Of a stretch of 64,000 bases of DNA, positions 1 to 11,716 are shown piece by piece (the stretch's first letter is position 1; every line of letters begins with the position of its first letter). Both the position numbers and the translations under genes were made by a program. Origin of the DNA: Miscanthus floridulus (taxonomy: Eukaryota; Streptophyta; Magnoliopsida; Poales; Poaceae); the NCBI RefSeq assembly GCF_019320115.1, contig NC_089582.1, forward strand, positions 123,157,259-123,221,258, in the 5' to 3' direction. Below the pieces are notes generated by a model, which saw only the letters and a program-made list of their open reading frames with translations, made no database searches and had not been told where the DNA came from.

Positions 1-1291
1 GTTGCTATGTCTAGTCGGTTTGTTTAGCTACGTCCGGTCATCACTTGACCATTGAGATCAAGTGACTGAGGTTGAATGGAGGCGACACATGGCAAGCATC
101 CATTGACCGGACGCTGAAGTCCTGCGTCCGGTCGATACGATCGGAGCGTTTGGTCATCCCGAAATTCACCTAGTGAAGGGGTACGGCTAGTTTAGCCTGT
201 GGGGCTATAAATAGAAGGGGGTCTTGGCCATGGCTGTTGCTGAGCACCTCAGGGGACTTTGTGTCCATGCTTGTGAGTGCTAGAGAGCCCTCCATCTCAT
301 ATATACTTGATAGTGATCATTCGATTGTGTGAGAGAGCGATTCTAGTGCGATTGCATCATAAGGTTGCATTGAGTGGCACTAGGTGATCGAGTTGCAAGC
401 CGGTGGTACTTGTTACTCTTGGAGGTTGCCACCTCCTAGATGGCTTGGTGGTGGTCTTCGTCGAAGCCTGCAAGAAGCTTGTGTGGTGCTTCGGAGAAGA
501 GCTTTGTGAGGGGCATTATGCTCGCCCCGTGGGAGCCGTGAAGAGCAACTCTAGTTGAGCATGTCATTAAGCTACCCTCACTTTCGGGGTAGGTTCTTGC
601 GGTGCCCGATGTGCGGGCTTGGCGAGTGATGCCAATTAGCCGCCAAACCACCAAGTGAGCGGTCGACACAACGAGGACTAGCGTGTTGGCAAGCATGTGA
701 ACCTCAGAAGAAAAATCACCGTGTCAACCTTGTTCTTCCTGTTGGTTTGCAATCCCCTTTCACAAGTTTGTATTTATATTTCATATACATTATGCTTGTG
801 TAGTTGCTCTTGTAATTAGTTAGCATATGTAGCTTACTAGTTACCTTCTTGCTTGTGTAGCATAGAAGTAGCTCCTTTACGTGGCTAATTTGGTTTGTGT
901 AACCTTGTTTGTCACATTACTTAATTTGTATAGCTAAGTAATTGTACTCTCTAATTTGACATTGGTTGCCTTGTTATTGAGCATTGCTAGTGAGCTTAAG
1001 TGGCTTTATGCTTTTGCTTACTAGCTTATGTAGGAGCTCCCTTGTTGCTTGAAGTACTAGTGGCATAGGTTTGAGTGACCTTGCTTCTAGAATTGGTTAG
1101 GTGAGCTCTAGCTAGCCCGGCACCTTTGTTGCTCAATTAGTTTCTTTGGAAGGTGCTAGAGAACATAAATAGTGGGGTGTAGTCTTGGCTAGACTGATAG
1201 TTTTAATTCCGCACTTGTTTCGGTTAGCCGATGTGATTATTTTTAGAAAAGACTATTCACCCCCCCTCTAGTCTGCCATCTCGACCTTTCA
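1..1291 (+). repeat. 5' LTR of element A (right part only)
   Basis: This stretch aligns along its length with 7078-8366, and both end in CTTTCA after the same C-rich tract. The full LTR, judged from the 3' copy, is 2325 bp, so about 1 kb of this LTR lies left of the window. A TATA box (TATAAATA) starts at 206. The two LTR copies differ by scattered substitutions, a few percent by eye, so the insertion is not young. A primer-binding site follows directly. Confidence 0.9.
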
Positions 1292-1293
1292 AG

Positions 1294-1305
1294 TGGTATT
1301 AGAGC
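1294..1305 (+). other. Primer-binding site of element A
   Basis: TGGTATTAGAGC starts two bases after the LTR end. It differs by one base from TGGTATCAGAGC, the usual site complementary to the 3' end of initiator Met-tRNA in plant LTR elements. Together with the LTR end it fixes the plus orientation of element A. Confidence 0.85.
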
Positions 1306-1417
1306 TAGGTCTCTCATTTGTGGTTTTCACCGACCCAAGAGGATAGCGGCTTATGGGCTAGATGTTGATTGTCCACACATTTTTTATGGCACACACTTTA
1401 CACGATGGAAAAATTGG

Positions 1418-2770
1418 ATGATATGCAATTTTGAGTTTATTTGCCCTCAAATATGGTGGATGGTGGATGTAGGCTTTTCTCATGTGTTGGATGAAGATAA
1501 TCTAACTCAAGCACAAGAGAAATGCCTAGATCTCGATATCCAAGCTACTAACATCATGTATAGATCTTTGCATGATTATATATTTGGAGAGATCATTGAC
1601 ATGAAGACCACCCATGAGATTTGGAGTTATCTAAATGAGAAGTATAGGATGGTCTCCAATGATGAAGATGAGCCCAAGAAGGAGGCACATGAGTGTGTTG
1701 AGCATGACCACAATTCGACGATTATGGAAGATTGCTCCACCTCATGGTCAAGTGATGATGATAATGATCATATCACAAGATCACTTGACAAGATTGATGA
1801 TGATGCCACAAGTGATGCCAATGATGATGATACTCCATGCACACTTGATGGTGATAATGATGGATCATGCTCGGGCTATGAGAGTGATGTTTCTTCAAGC
1901 TCTCCAACTACATCACATTGCTTCATGTCACAAGGTGACACTAAGGTATCTAATGCAAATGTGATTGATCTTGATTCATATGAGAAGCTTCTAGATAGAT
2001 ATGGTTGCATGATCAAAGCTTTAGAAAAAGAGATGGCTAAAACCGAGAAATTAAAAAATGAAAACTCTTTTCTAAAGAACACATGTGAACAACAAAAGCA
2101 TCTACTTTATCTTACTACTTGTTCACATGAGGAACTAAAATTGGCTCATGAGGAACTTAGTGTTGCTCATGATAACTTGGTACAAGACCATGCTTTTCTC
2201 ACTAAGGAGATTTCTAATAGAAAAACTAAAACTAGTGAGAGCTCATCACATGGGTCAATTGATCAATCATATATTATTGCTAACCCTTGTGATGTAGACA
2301 AGAAGCATGTATCCACCTCTTGTGATGACTTATTAGATATGCCATGCTCTTCACATATAGATGCTTGTTCTACTTCTATATCTTGTGAGACTAACCTTTT
2401 GAAGGAGAATAATGAGCTCAAAAATGAAGTGAAGAATTTGAGCAATAAGTTAGAGAGGTGCTACAACTCAAAAGTCACCTTTGAGCACATGTTGGAGACT
2501 CAAAGAAACTATGGTGACAAGTATGGCCTTGGCTTCAAGAAGAAGATGACAAAGGGCGAAAGAAAGAGAGAAAGAAAGACGAAGAAGCTACAACAAAGAA
2601 AGCTCTCTCATACCATGTGCTACCTGTTTCATGAAGTGGGACACTTTGTAAGTGGTTGCCCTAACATTGAGAAGCTCAAGAAGATAAAAGAAGAAGAGAG
2701 GCTCAAGCATGTGAAGTGCTTCAAGTGCCGCACTTGGGGTCACCTTACCTCAATGTGTCCAACCAAGTAA
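1418..2770 (+). CDS. Copia (Sirevirus-like) Gag, main open part
   Basis: The 450-residue frame begins inside a typical Copia Gag; homologous sequence in the same frame continues upstream to about 1310, so the first ATG at 1418 is probably not the original start. The N-terminal part has the PQIWWMVDVG and TQAQEKCL motifs of grass Copia Gags. The middle is acidic, then rich in Asn, Lys and Glu with coiled-coil character (residues about 190-370). Near residues 398-411 is a zinc knuckle that has lost its second Cys (CYLF instead of CxxC). Residues 434-447 form an intact CX2CX4HX4C knuckle. The stop at 2768-2770 reads TAA where Gln CAA is likely, because the same protein seems to continue beyond it. 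The product would package element RNA. No pol follows. Confidence 0.8.
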   Translation: MICNFEFICPQIWWMVDVGFSHVLDEDNLTQAQEKCLDLDIQATNIMYRSLHDYIFGEIIDMKTTHEIWSYLNEKYRMVSNDEDEPKKEAHECVEHDHNSTIMEDCSTSWSSDDDNDHITRSLDKIDDDATSDANDDDTPCTLDGDNDGSCSGYESDVSSSSPTTSHCFMSQGDTKVSNANVIDLDSYEKLLDRYGCMIKALEKEMAKTEKLKNENSFLKNTCEQQKHLLYLTTCSHEELKLAHEELSVAHDNLVQDHAFLTKEISNRKTKTSESSSHGSIDQSYIIANPCDVDKKHVSTSCDDLLDMPCSSHIDACSTSISCETNLLKENNELKNEVKNLSNKLERCYNSKVTFEHMLETQRNYGDKYGLGFKKKMTKGERKRERKTKKLQQRKLSHTMCYLFHEVGHFVSGCPNIEKLKKIKEEERLKHVKCFKCRTWGHLTSMCPTK

Positions 2771-3312
2771 TTGGTGAAGCAACTAGAAGAGCCTCAACCA
2801 AAGCCACAAGTTGAGCAAAAGAAGACACCCCAAGAGCAAATCAAGATCAACCATGAAGATGGTGGTGAATTGATGATAAAGAAGAAGAAAACTAGAAGGG
2901 GTGGAAAAGCAAAAAAAAAAGAGCAAGGCATCCAATGCAAACTCAAGATGCCAAGATGATGAGCAAGAATAAAGATGAGAAGAAAGATTATGCTCACATC
3001 AAGTGCTTCAAGTGTGGAAGTATGGGACACTTTGCCTCTAAGTGTCATACCAAGCTTAAGAAGAAGGCTCAAGCAAAGATAAAGTGGTACTCATGCTAGG
3101 AAAGAGGACACATGGCACATTCATGTCCCCTAGGTGGCATTTCTAAGCCTATTTCAATTGTAGATAATAATGTGCTTAGAAAGGATGATAATGGTACCTC
3201 TATGGTTGCTATTGTAAAACATCCCGCTACTCATAGTAAGGCGTTGCCTAAGTATGTTGCTCCTAACTTGAGAGAATCCAAACTTGTTTGGGTATCATCA
3301 AAAAGTGGATGA
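2771..3312 (+). pseudogene. Gag C-terminal remnant of element A
   Basis: After the stop at 2770 the same frame continues with a Lys/Glu-rich stretch to about 2957, then shifts frame. Another intact CX2CX4HX4C zinc knuckle is encoded at about 3004-3045, and a third partial one (GHMAHSC) at about 3100-3126 follows an in-frame TAG at 3097-3099. The final open piece, 3112-3312, has no recognised domain. One frameshift and two stops separate these pieces, so Gag is not expressed whole. The left breakpoint of the 20-kb duplication (3089-3092) falls in the third knuckle. Confidence 0.7.
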
Positions 3313-6027
3313 TTGATTGTAGGTACCATCAGCATTGGAGACTTGATTCAATTGATTTCATATTGATCATCATATGTTGAGTCAAGATATGAAGCCTATT
3401 GCACATCCAAACCCAATGCCAAGTGAAAATTGAGTAAAGTCCAAAGTGCTATCAACATATAAGTGCTATAATTCAAGTTGTTGGTAATTCATTGGATATA
3501 TTTGATGACTTGCAAATAATTGAGTTGAAGCTTGCTAGTTGGATGATCATGAGCTAACCAAGAATCTGCCAGAAAAGTGACAAATATTGGATTGATCTAG
3601 AGTCACTTTGATTGAAAGGTTCTCAAGTTGGAAATATGGTTATAAGTGTTTGAGGTATCTAAGTTTGGTTTTGAGAAGATCTAGAAGCATGACAAGCAAA
3701 GAGTACAAGGCCATTTGATTGTGGGGTGTACTTTGCACACTTTTGATACTCAAGATGAAGATCAAGATCAAACTTAAGTTGAAGATGAAGTTTAAGTTCT
3801 AGATATGATTAGAGATCATTTGGTAGAAAAAAGGGACTTAAAGAAGGAATCAAGGTTACTCATCAAGTTATGTCCATCACTTGGATCAATCAATTAAGCT
3901 ATTTCAAGTGAGTATTAAGAATGTGTCTTTAGAAAGAGATCACTTCTCCCTAGTGTAGGGGCTTGCCGCCTATGTGTAGGTAAACTAAGTGTGGTACTTA
4001 GAAGGCTAACATAGAAGTGGTGATCCGAGGGACATTTGATATGCTTAGTTGAAGCAATCAAAAGGGTTGATCAAGAAAACCAAGCAACACCCAAAAGAAA
4101 GCTATTTATGATATTTCAAGTGGTATTCCAAATAGTTCTCTCATGCAAGTAAAGATCAAAAGATGAAGCAAACCAACCACAACAAGAAAGTGCACTTGAT
4201 CATACGTGGTATTCATTTCATATGGGTGAAGAGTGGAATTCAAAATGGTGTCTATTGGTTTTCACCAAGCTTATAATTAGACTTCACATTGCTATTGGAG
4301 TAATGAATTAGAATCTATGTGACCATCCTCTACTCCAACATAGCAAAGGTATCATTGTAATGTGCATGATCATTTCATCACTTACTAATATGCGGTTAGT
4401 GCATATAGTACATGCTTTATAGGATCATGCATAACAAATGAAATGTCTAAATTCATAGCCTACCACTATTGCTTGAATGATTACTTGATCTAGTGGTTAG
4501 TATATGAATTTATTCATGAGCTAGTGAACCCAATTACTTGACTTAATTTGGATTACTAACAAGTGACAAGTACAATATTGATAAGATAACTCTTGCAAGA
4601 GGTGTGAAGAAGTTTGTCATTGGTTTAAACCGGACTTGAAAGCTTAGGCAAATTAATTTAATTCAAGTCAACCATAGAAGCTCATGATAGTGATAAGAGT
4701 ACAAGCATAAGACAACAATGCAAATGGATATCTAGTTTGTTTGTTACAAGTGGTATCTAGACTCAAGTATTTCATCAAAAATCTACAAGTGATGTCTAGA
4801 TCAACTCACAAGTGATATCCTATAAGTGGTACTCATGAAGATAGCAAATGTTCAAGAAATGGTTCTTATTGATAAATCCAACAAGTGGTTACATACTAAA
4901 AGATTCTTTCAAATGGTATCACATCTACACATGGTATCAATCATGCAAGACGATGGTTCCACAAGTGATCCTTAACTTTAAGTGATCATCAAATGATGAA
5001 TGCATCCCTCACCTACAAGAGCTCAAGTGTATCAAATGGATGACCCATGCTATCACATAGGGGGAGGTGTACCACAAATTGATATCAAAATCAAAGATCC
5101 TATGTGTGGTATCTCAAGAAGCCCTACACAAGATACAAGTGGTATAAGTTACAAGTGGTATCTTCAAGTGGTGTCATTCCACCAATCAAATGATGTCCAT
5201 AAAAATGCAAGATTCAAGCCTCAACCATCTACCCTAGACGTATACCATTACATCAATGAGAAGCTCACCTTTTATAGAAATTGATGACAAAGGGGGAGAA
5301 ATTGTACAAAGATATGAAAGCTTTGAGATTGAGATTGTACAAAGCGGAGAGATAAGATATAAAAGCTCAAAGAAGTAGAGGTTGGACATGGACATGGACA
5401 AAAAGGGAGCAACATTGAAGAAAAGAGATGGATCAAAATTCTTGGACAAGAGAAGCACACAAGTAGGGGGAGCAAGCTCATGAACTTTGATTGATTGCAT
5501 TTGATATGTGCATATTCATGTGCTTGCTTACATTGCATAAGCTTTCAAATTCAATATGCATGCTTGTGTGGTGTATGCTAGTTGTAGAACTTGAATGATG
5601 ATTTGATAACTAGCATGCATAGGATGATAGCTAGACACTTGGTATGCTTTTCAAGTAATGCTAGTACATTGCTTTTAATGTTGATCTCACAAGGTATCTA
5701 GTGCTTTTATTTTCAAGTGATATCTAGCCAACCATGGTGCTAAGGATGAACTTAAAGGTGCAACTCCGATTGGTACACGCTTTAAAGGTTTATTCTATAC
5801 ACCTTAGCATCATTTAGTAGTAATTACTCTCCCACAATTTTAATCTATGTATATGTGCGAGCTTCAAATCAAACACTCTAGCACATATGTAGGGGGAGCT
5901 AATACTACCATCTCGGGTTTGTGGTACTTGTCCAAAATCATTTTCACATGGTAAAATTGCTTGGGCAAGCAACATGAATCCAAAAAAGCTTAATTTCCAT
6001 ATCTTTGTAGAGTTGTCATCAATTACC
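3313..6027 (+). other. Non-coding interior of element A, no pol genes
   Basis: I find no protease, integrase, RT or RNase H motif on either strand in these 2.7 kb, only short frames such as one of 94 codons at 5000-5284. The sequence is A/T- and AAG-rich and carries many variants of CAAGTGGTATC, especially at 4740-5175. Polypurine tracts of the GGGGGAG type occur near 5059, 5289, 5464 and 5890, before the terminal one. Element A is therefore a Gag-only, non-autonomous derivative that would need enzymes from a related element. Confidence 0.7.
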
Positions 6028-6041
6028 AAAAAGGGGAAGAT
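6028..6041 (+). other. Terminal polypurine tract of element A
   Basis: AAAAAGGGGAAGA immediately precedes the 3' LTR, which starts TGAAAGG. This is the expected site for plus-strand priming. It is the last of five similar purine tracts in the interior. Confidence 0.8.
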
Positions 6042-8366
6042 TGAAAGGTCCTTGTGTGGTTTTGGTAATTGAGTGACAACCTAGGTGGACTAATTGTGTT
6101 TATATGAGATACACATGTGATTAGTCCATAGGTACATGCGTGTGAGCAACATATGCCATGAAAGGTGAAAATGGCTTGGAGATGTTGCAAAGCTCACACA
6201 TGTGATGATGAAGGAGCTCATTGCACATGAGACATGACATTGAGTCATGTGATCAAGGCGGAGAAGATCAAGACAAGACTTGGCTTGATGGATTGGTTGC
6301 AAGCGTGAAGGGCAAGTTGGAGGCTTTGGAGCGATGGACCGTGTGGCAGTGAAGCTTGAGTAAGACTTGGCGCCGATAGACGAAGGCAATGGTGAAAAGC
6401 AAGTGAAGTCAAGATTGATGAACCACTATGATCACGTGATGATATGAAGTGGATCATATCATTGTTGATCATATTGGTGCATGTGTTGCATCGACATTGG
6501 AAAAGATGGAATGGAATGCGCAAGGCAAAGGTATAACCTAGGATTGAGTGGCGTGGCAAGTTGAGTGGCTAATCCTTTGGAAAATGATTGTGAAAATGCT
6601 AACACTCATACACATAGTAGTGTACACTTGGTGGTGTTGGCATGTTTATAAAGGAGATGAAGTTGGAGTTGATGTAGATCAACTCGTCGATGGAACGGGG
6701 TTGAGAAGGGTTTGAAACTCCATCGATGGAGTGTCCGCCCATAGAGTGCGGATAGTCCAACGGTGCCACTGGCTCCCTATACAAAAAAGACAGGGACTCA
6801 TGGAGTGGACCAGACACTGGTCATGTAGTGACCGGACGCTGGGGTCCTACGTCCGGTCAGTGGCGGCCGAGAGCGTGCAGGCGTCGGTCTTTGACCAAAC
6901 TTTGGCGCTGGAAGTGACTGGACGCTGGCAGGGTGCATTTGGTCAGGCTAACATACAATGACATAGGTGACATAGAGAAGTTGGAGAAGGACTAGACGCT
7001 GATGTTGCGTCTGATCATGACCGACCAGACGTGTCCGGTCACGACTGGTACCTTACTGGAAATGACTGGACGCTGGGGTTGCTGCGTCCGTTCAGTTTGT
7101 GCAGCTATGTCCGGTCATCACTTGACCATTGAGATCAAGTGACTAAGGTTGAATGGAGGTGACATGTGGCGAGCATCCATTGACCGGACGCTGAAGTCCT
7201 ACGTCCGGTCGATACGACCGGAGCGTCCGGTCGTCTCGAAATTCGCCCAGTGAAGGGGTAACGGCTACTTTAGCCTGTGGGGCTATAAATAGAAGGGGGT
7301 TTCGGCCATGGCTATTGCTGAGCACCTCGAGGGACTTTTGTGTCCATGCTTGTGAGTGATAGGGAGCCCTCCATCTCACATATACTTGATAGTGATCATT
7401 CGATTATGTGAGAGAGCGATTCGAGTGCGATTGCATTGTAAGGTTGCATTGAGTGGCACTAGGTGATCGAGTTACAAGGCGGTGGTGCTTGTTACTCTTG
7501 AAGGTTGCCCCTCCTAGATGTCTTGGTGGTGGTCTCTGTCGAAGCCCGCAAGAAGCTTGTGCGGTGCTCCAGAGAAGAGCTTTGTGAGGGGCATTGTGCT
7601 CGCCCTGCGGGAGCCATGAAGAGCAACTCTAGTTGAGCGTGTCATTGAGCTACCCTCACTTTCAGGGTAGGTTCTTACAGTGCCCGACGTGCGGGCTTGG
7701 CGGGTGTTGCCAATTAGCCACCGAACCACCAAGTGAGCGGTCGACACAACAAACTAGCGTGTTGGCAAGCACGTGAACCTCGGAAGAAAAATCATCGTGT
7801 CAACCATGTTCTTCCCATTGGTTTGCAATCTCCTTTCACAAGTTTGTATTTATATTTCATATACATTGTGCTTGTGTAGTTGCTCTTGTAATTAGTTAGC
7901 TTGGGTAGCTTACTAGCTACCTTCTTGTTTGTGTAGCATAGAAGTAGCTCCTTTGCGTGGCTAATTTGGTTTATGTAACCTTGTTAGTCACATTACTTAG
8001 TTTGTATAGCTAAGTAATTGTGCTCTCTAATTTGGCATTGGTTGCCTTGTTATTGAGCATTGCTAGTGAGCTTAGGTGGCTTTGTGCTTTTGCTTACTAG
8101 CTTATGTAGGAGCTCCCTTGTTGCTTGAAGTACTAGTGGCATATGTTTGTGTGACCTTACTTCTAGAATTGGTTAGGTGAGCTTTAGCTAGCCCGTCACC
8201 TTTGTTGCTCAATTAGTATCTTTGGAAGGTGCTAGAGAACATGAATAGTGGGGTGTAGTCTTGGCTAGACCGATAATTTTAATTTCACACTTGTTTCGGT
8301 TAGCCGACGCGATTATTTTTAGAAAGTACTATTCACCCCCCTCTAGTCTGCCATCTCGACCTTTCA
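6042..8366 (+). repeat. 3' LTR of element A (2325 bp)
   Basis: The LTR begins TGAAAGGTCC after the polypurine tract and ends CTTTCA; terminal TGAAAG/CTTTCA are inverted repeats. Positions 7078-8366 match the 5' LTR at 1-1291. The U3 part holds repeated inverted words (ACCGGACG ... CGTCCGGT) at about 6830-7240, followed by a TATA box. The flanking 5-bp target duplication cannot be tested because the left end of the element is outside the window; the bases after this LTR are GATCA. Confidence 0.9.
7284..7291 (+). promoter_or_regulatory. TATA box in element A LTR
   Basis: TATAAATA lies in a CTATAAATAG context; the same site is at 206 in the 5' LTR and 27447 in the repeated block. Transcription would start roughly 30 bp downstream, giving a U3 of about 1.27 kb and an R-U5 of about 1.05 kb. 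Confidence 0.65.
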
Positions 8367-9220
8367 GATCATACGGGGGAACATGGATTATTCAGGCTCT
8401 CCCTTGGGGTGTGCCCGACGGAATTCACTCGATGTAGCTTGCTTTTGGAGTGCTTAGTGTTTAGTGGAAGACGAGCACCTCCGAAGGTGTGTTATTTCGA
8501 ACAGTTCTGCCACATAGAGCAAAGAGAAAGAAGTAGAAAACATGGCTGGCATCTAGTTCCCACTCTAACCATGGCTAACAAATAAAAAAAAGTCATCCAT
8601 CCTCTCCAAATCCATCTCTTCTACCAAACACAAAATTACAAAGCAATGATGAACCCTCTAACCAAACAAGAGATTGAATCATTCAATTTTAGAAAACTAG
8701 AATGGAACATTTGTCCTACATACCTCATCCCTAAACCACACAAGTCACGTGGGCTTCAAGCTGCTATTACTATTAGACATGTCTATAACAAAAAAAACAT
8801 AGTGCATTGTGAGACACAAGACTATAAGATAAAAGAGAATATGGATTAAACTATCGTAATATTTATGTTTTAGGTATACGAGTTAATTTAGACACAAAAT
8901 TTTAGTTATTTTCTTAAACCAACATATAAGAGTTAACCTCTTCTGCTTATCTTTTTGAGCGGTCCTTTGTGCATTTGTTGTTTAATGACATTGTTGACGA
9001 CATAACCTTAATTATCACCTTGCTCCTTAGCTATAGGTGGTTGCTATATACATCATCGTCATCTAAACTGTTGCGTAAGGGTCGTTGATGTTCTTTTTAT
9101 CTTATGATCTTCTCTTATTCATTACTAGCAAACACTTAACTGCAAAATGATAAACTTTATAGCATGTGTTTTAACAAAAATGAATTTGATTTTAATAATT
9201 AAATTCAATTTTAAATGTAT

Positions 9221-9349
9221 GGCCCTGTTCGCTTCTCTTATAATATATACTTTTTAGCTTATTTTTTTAGCTGGAATAATGTTTCTCTCTCTCAACAAAT
9301 CAGCCGGAACAATGTTTCGGCTTGTTTTTTCAGCGAAGCGAACGGGGCC
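9221..9349. mobile_element. Small MITE with 15-bp terminal inverted repeats
   Basis: The element begins GGCCCTGTTCGCTTC and ends GAAGCGAACGGGGCC, inverted repeats of 15 bp with one mismatch. It is 129 bp long. The trinucleotide TAT flanks both sides, which would fit a 3-bp target duplication of the PIF/Harbinger kind, but a hAT-like 8-bp duplication is not visible. A second copy is at 29384-29512 through the large duplication. Confidence 0.7.
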
Positions 9350-9372
9350 TATATGGCTAGTTAACAAGGACG

Positions 9373-9377
9373 GATGG
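9373..9377. other. Target-site duplication GATGG of element B (left)
   Basis: GATGG directly precedes the 5' LTR. The same five bases follow the complete 3' LTR at 44313-44317. The left copy also recurs at 29536-29540 in the repeated block. Confidence 0.85.
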
Positions 9378-10174
9378 TGTAACAACCCAAAATCCATACA
9401 CCAAAAATCACAACTACAAAATTTTTTGTTGTTAAACCTATGTGATGTTGAGTGACACATGTAGAAGCCGAACCCTAGTTCTGGATAAGATGTGACCCAA
9501 CTAGGTTAAGATCATAAGCATAGCTTGGTTTTATGCCACATGAGTAATTAAATTCCTAAATAAATAAATCATGCATGCATCCTTAATTCCACTTGTGATT
9601 TGGATTCTTTTGCCTTATGTGATGTTTAACTAACTTACTTAATATTTATGATAAACCCTAATATATGGGATGTATTTTGACCACCAATTGAAACACCTTG
9701 TGGTACCCACTACATAACTCGTAGCTCAAGTTTAAACTCTAACTAAATTTGAATCGAAGCAAAAGAAATAAAAGAGAAAGGAAAAGGAGGGAGGCAGCAG
9801 CTCAGCCTAGCCTGCCTTGACCGGCCTAGTTAGCCCAGCCAAGCCTCGCCCGCCCTTTCACATGCATAGCCGCTGACAAACCGGACCCGCCCATCAGCCG
9901 TCACGCACCACACGCCGCCGCATTAGAACAAGCTGACAAATCGGACCCCATGCGTCAGCCACCCCAGCAACATGATCATCTTCCTCCCCACACCGACCTC
10001 TTCCTCGACCGAGGGCCAACCAGTGTGGCAGGTGCAGGCCAGGGGGTCATGCAAGAAGCATGACCCTATTTCCCCTTGCGCCGCGCCTATGCTACCGCAC
10101 GCGAGCCATCAGATGCGCCGCATGCATCACCACTGCCCGATCACCATCTGCCATTGGAGCCCTTGGAGCTTAGC

Positions 10175-10181
10175 TATAAAA
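10175..10181 (+). promoter_or_regulatory. TATA box in element B 5' LTR
   Basis: TATAAAA lies in GCTATAAAAGCC and is followed by a GC-rich leader. It is kept at the same place in the other LTR copies (about 20664, 30338 and 40828). It implies a U3 of about 0.8 kb and a very long R-U5 of about 3.3 kb. Confidence 0.6.
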
Positions 10182-10892
10182 GCCAACGCCCGCGAGCCCT
10201 AACCCTCAGCCCGTTCACTGCCACCACTGGTGGCACAGCACCACACCGCGTTAAGCTGAGAGAGAGGGAAGAGGAAGAAGCAAGGAGGAGGAAGGAAGCT
10301 GCTGCGGAACCGGACCTCGCCGGAGCCAGGAGCGCCACCCCGATCGGCTGCAACGACGTAGCTGCTCGGCACGGCACTGCATCACCTCATCACGGCCTCA
10401 CCTCACCACTGCACCGCCATCCTACAGCCACGAGCCCTACGGTGAGCCACGTCGTTCGCCGCTCACCGCGCTAGCCGTACTCGCCATGAACTCCATCGCG
10501 TCCCCGCACCTGGGAAATGCAGAGGCGGAGCGTTCCCGCTCCTGGACACGTTGCGCACGAACCACATGCGCACCAGCCCAAGGCCTGACCTCACCGAGCT
10601 CTAGTAGCTTGAGAACACAGGCACGAACACACCTAGCCTCTCGGACACCATGAATGGACCATGTCGGAGCACGAGCTCTTGCTCTAGCTTAGCCAACCGG
10701 TAGCATAGAAGGACCACCACGACCCTCTTGTTGAGCCAAACGGAAACGCAAAGCAAAGGGAAGAAAGGGGGCGATGCCAAGCCCTCTGCTCGGGAATGCC
10801 AGCGCCGAGCGCTCTGCTTATGCCATGCAAACGCATCGCACGCATGCACGCGCTCACCATGGCCAGAGCACAACCATGGCGAGACCACCGCG

Positions 10893-11024
10893 TCTTCTAC
10901 GTCGCGGTAAAGGCGATGTTGACACCCTGACTGGCTTTGCCAAGATGAGACCATCATGTCTTCTACGTCGCGGTAAAAGCGACATTGACACCCTGACTGG
11001 CTTCGCCATGACGAGAGACACACC
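10893..11024 (+). repeat. 66-bp tandem repeat in element B LTR
   Basis: Two adjacent units each begin TCTTCTACGTCGCGGTAAA and include GACACCCTGACTGGCTT; the second starts at 10959. The same pair, further diverged, is present in each other LTR copy. Confidence 0.7.
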
Positions 11025-11716
11025 GCGCCCATCTTAGCCAAGGAAGAAGCCCACCGAAGCCCTACGTTGCCGCACCGCACCTTGTCAGAGCGCCACCATC
11101 TCTGTTTTGCCCCCACCACCATGGCCGGAGCCACTGGGAGCACCAGGAGCTCCTTCAACACACCCACCATGGCCGTAGAAGCACCGTGGAGCTCACACGC
11201 TCCTCTAATTGGGCTCTCGCTACCACTATAGCCCTGTCCAAGCACGCCAATGAACCCACACCACCGTTCACCATGGTCGAGACCCTAGGAAGCCTAGCCA
11301 CCACCTTGACCCCACCACTGCACTTGCCGAGGCTTGGCGACGCTTTTGCCTACCTTAATTGAACACCAGCGCCGCGGGTAAGGCTTGCCGATGACCTCAC
11401 CGCCGACGGGAGCCCCGTCGGGGAAGAGTAGGGGATTTTTCCCTCGTTGACCATGTCCCGAGTAGCTCCGCCAAGCTCCAACGATGACCACATCATGCAC
11501 GTGAACCAAACCCTAGAAAGGAGTAAGTGGACCAAGTCCTTCATAGACCAACTCTGCGGTCTATGGACCAACATAGGCGGGTTCACCATGAACCGCGCCT
11601 CACCTATCAGACATCGTTTGACCCTGGACCCACCTGTCAGCCGTAGTTTAGCTCAGATGGCGCCATGCTGACGTCATGCCGATGATGAGACCATGCTAGC
11701 ATCAGGGACTTCAGCA

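Larger units (their letters stand above)
8367..9377. other. Spacer between elements A and B
   Basis: About 1 kb of AT-rich sequence lies between two retrotransposons. The longest frame is 67 codons at 8646-8849 and resembles nothing I recognise. Apart from the MITE at 9221-9349 and the GATGG target site at its right end, I see no gene. Confidence 0.6.

Noticed and set aside
5000..5284. Possible envelope-like ORF in element A
   Set aside because: Only 94 codons, with no signal peptide or membrane segment, in a low-complexity region full of the GTGGTAT motif.
6830..7240. CRISPR-like array
   Set aside because: The repeated words are inverted pairs of unequal spacing inside a plant LTR; there are no uniform spacers and no cas genes.
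6090..7379. Several 70-104-codon antisense frames in the LTR of element A
   Set aside because: None is supported by motifs; the region is defined as LTR by its match to the 5' copy and its terminal features.
10601..11245. 214-codon antisense frame inside the element B LTR (and its copy at 30764-31408)
   Set aside because: It lies in the GC-rich LTR leader, runs across the tandem 66-bp repeat, is broken in the 3' LTR, and resembles no protein family.
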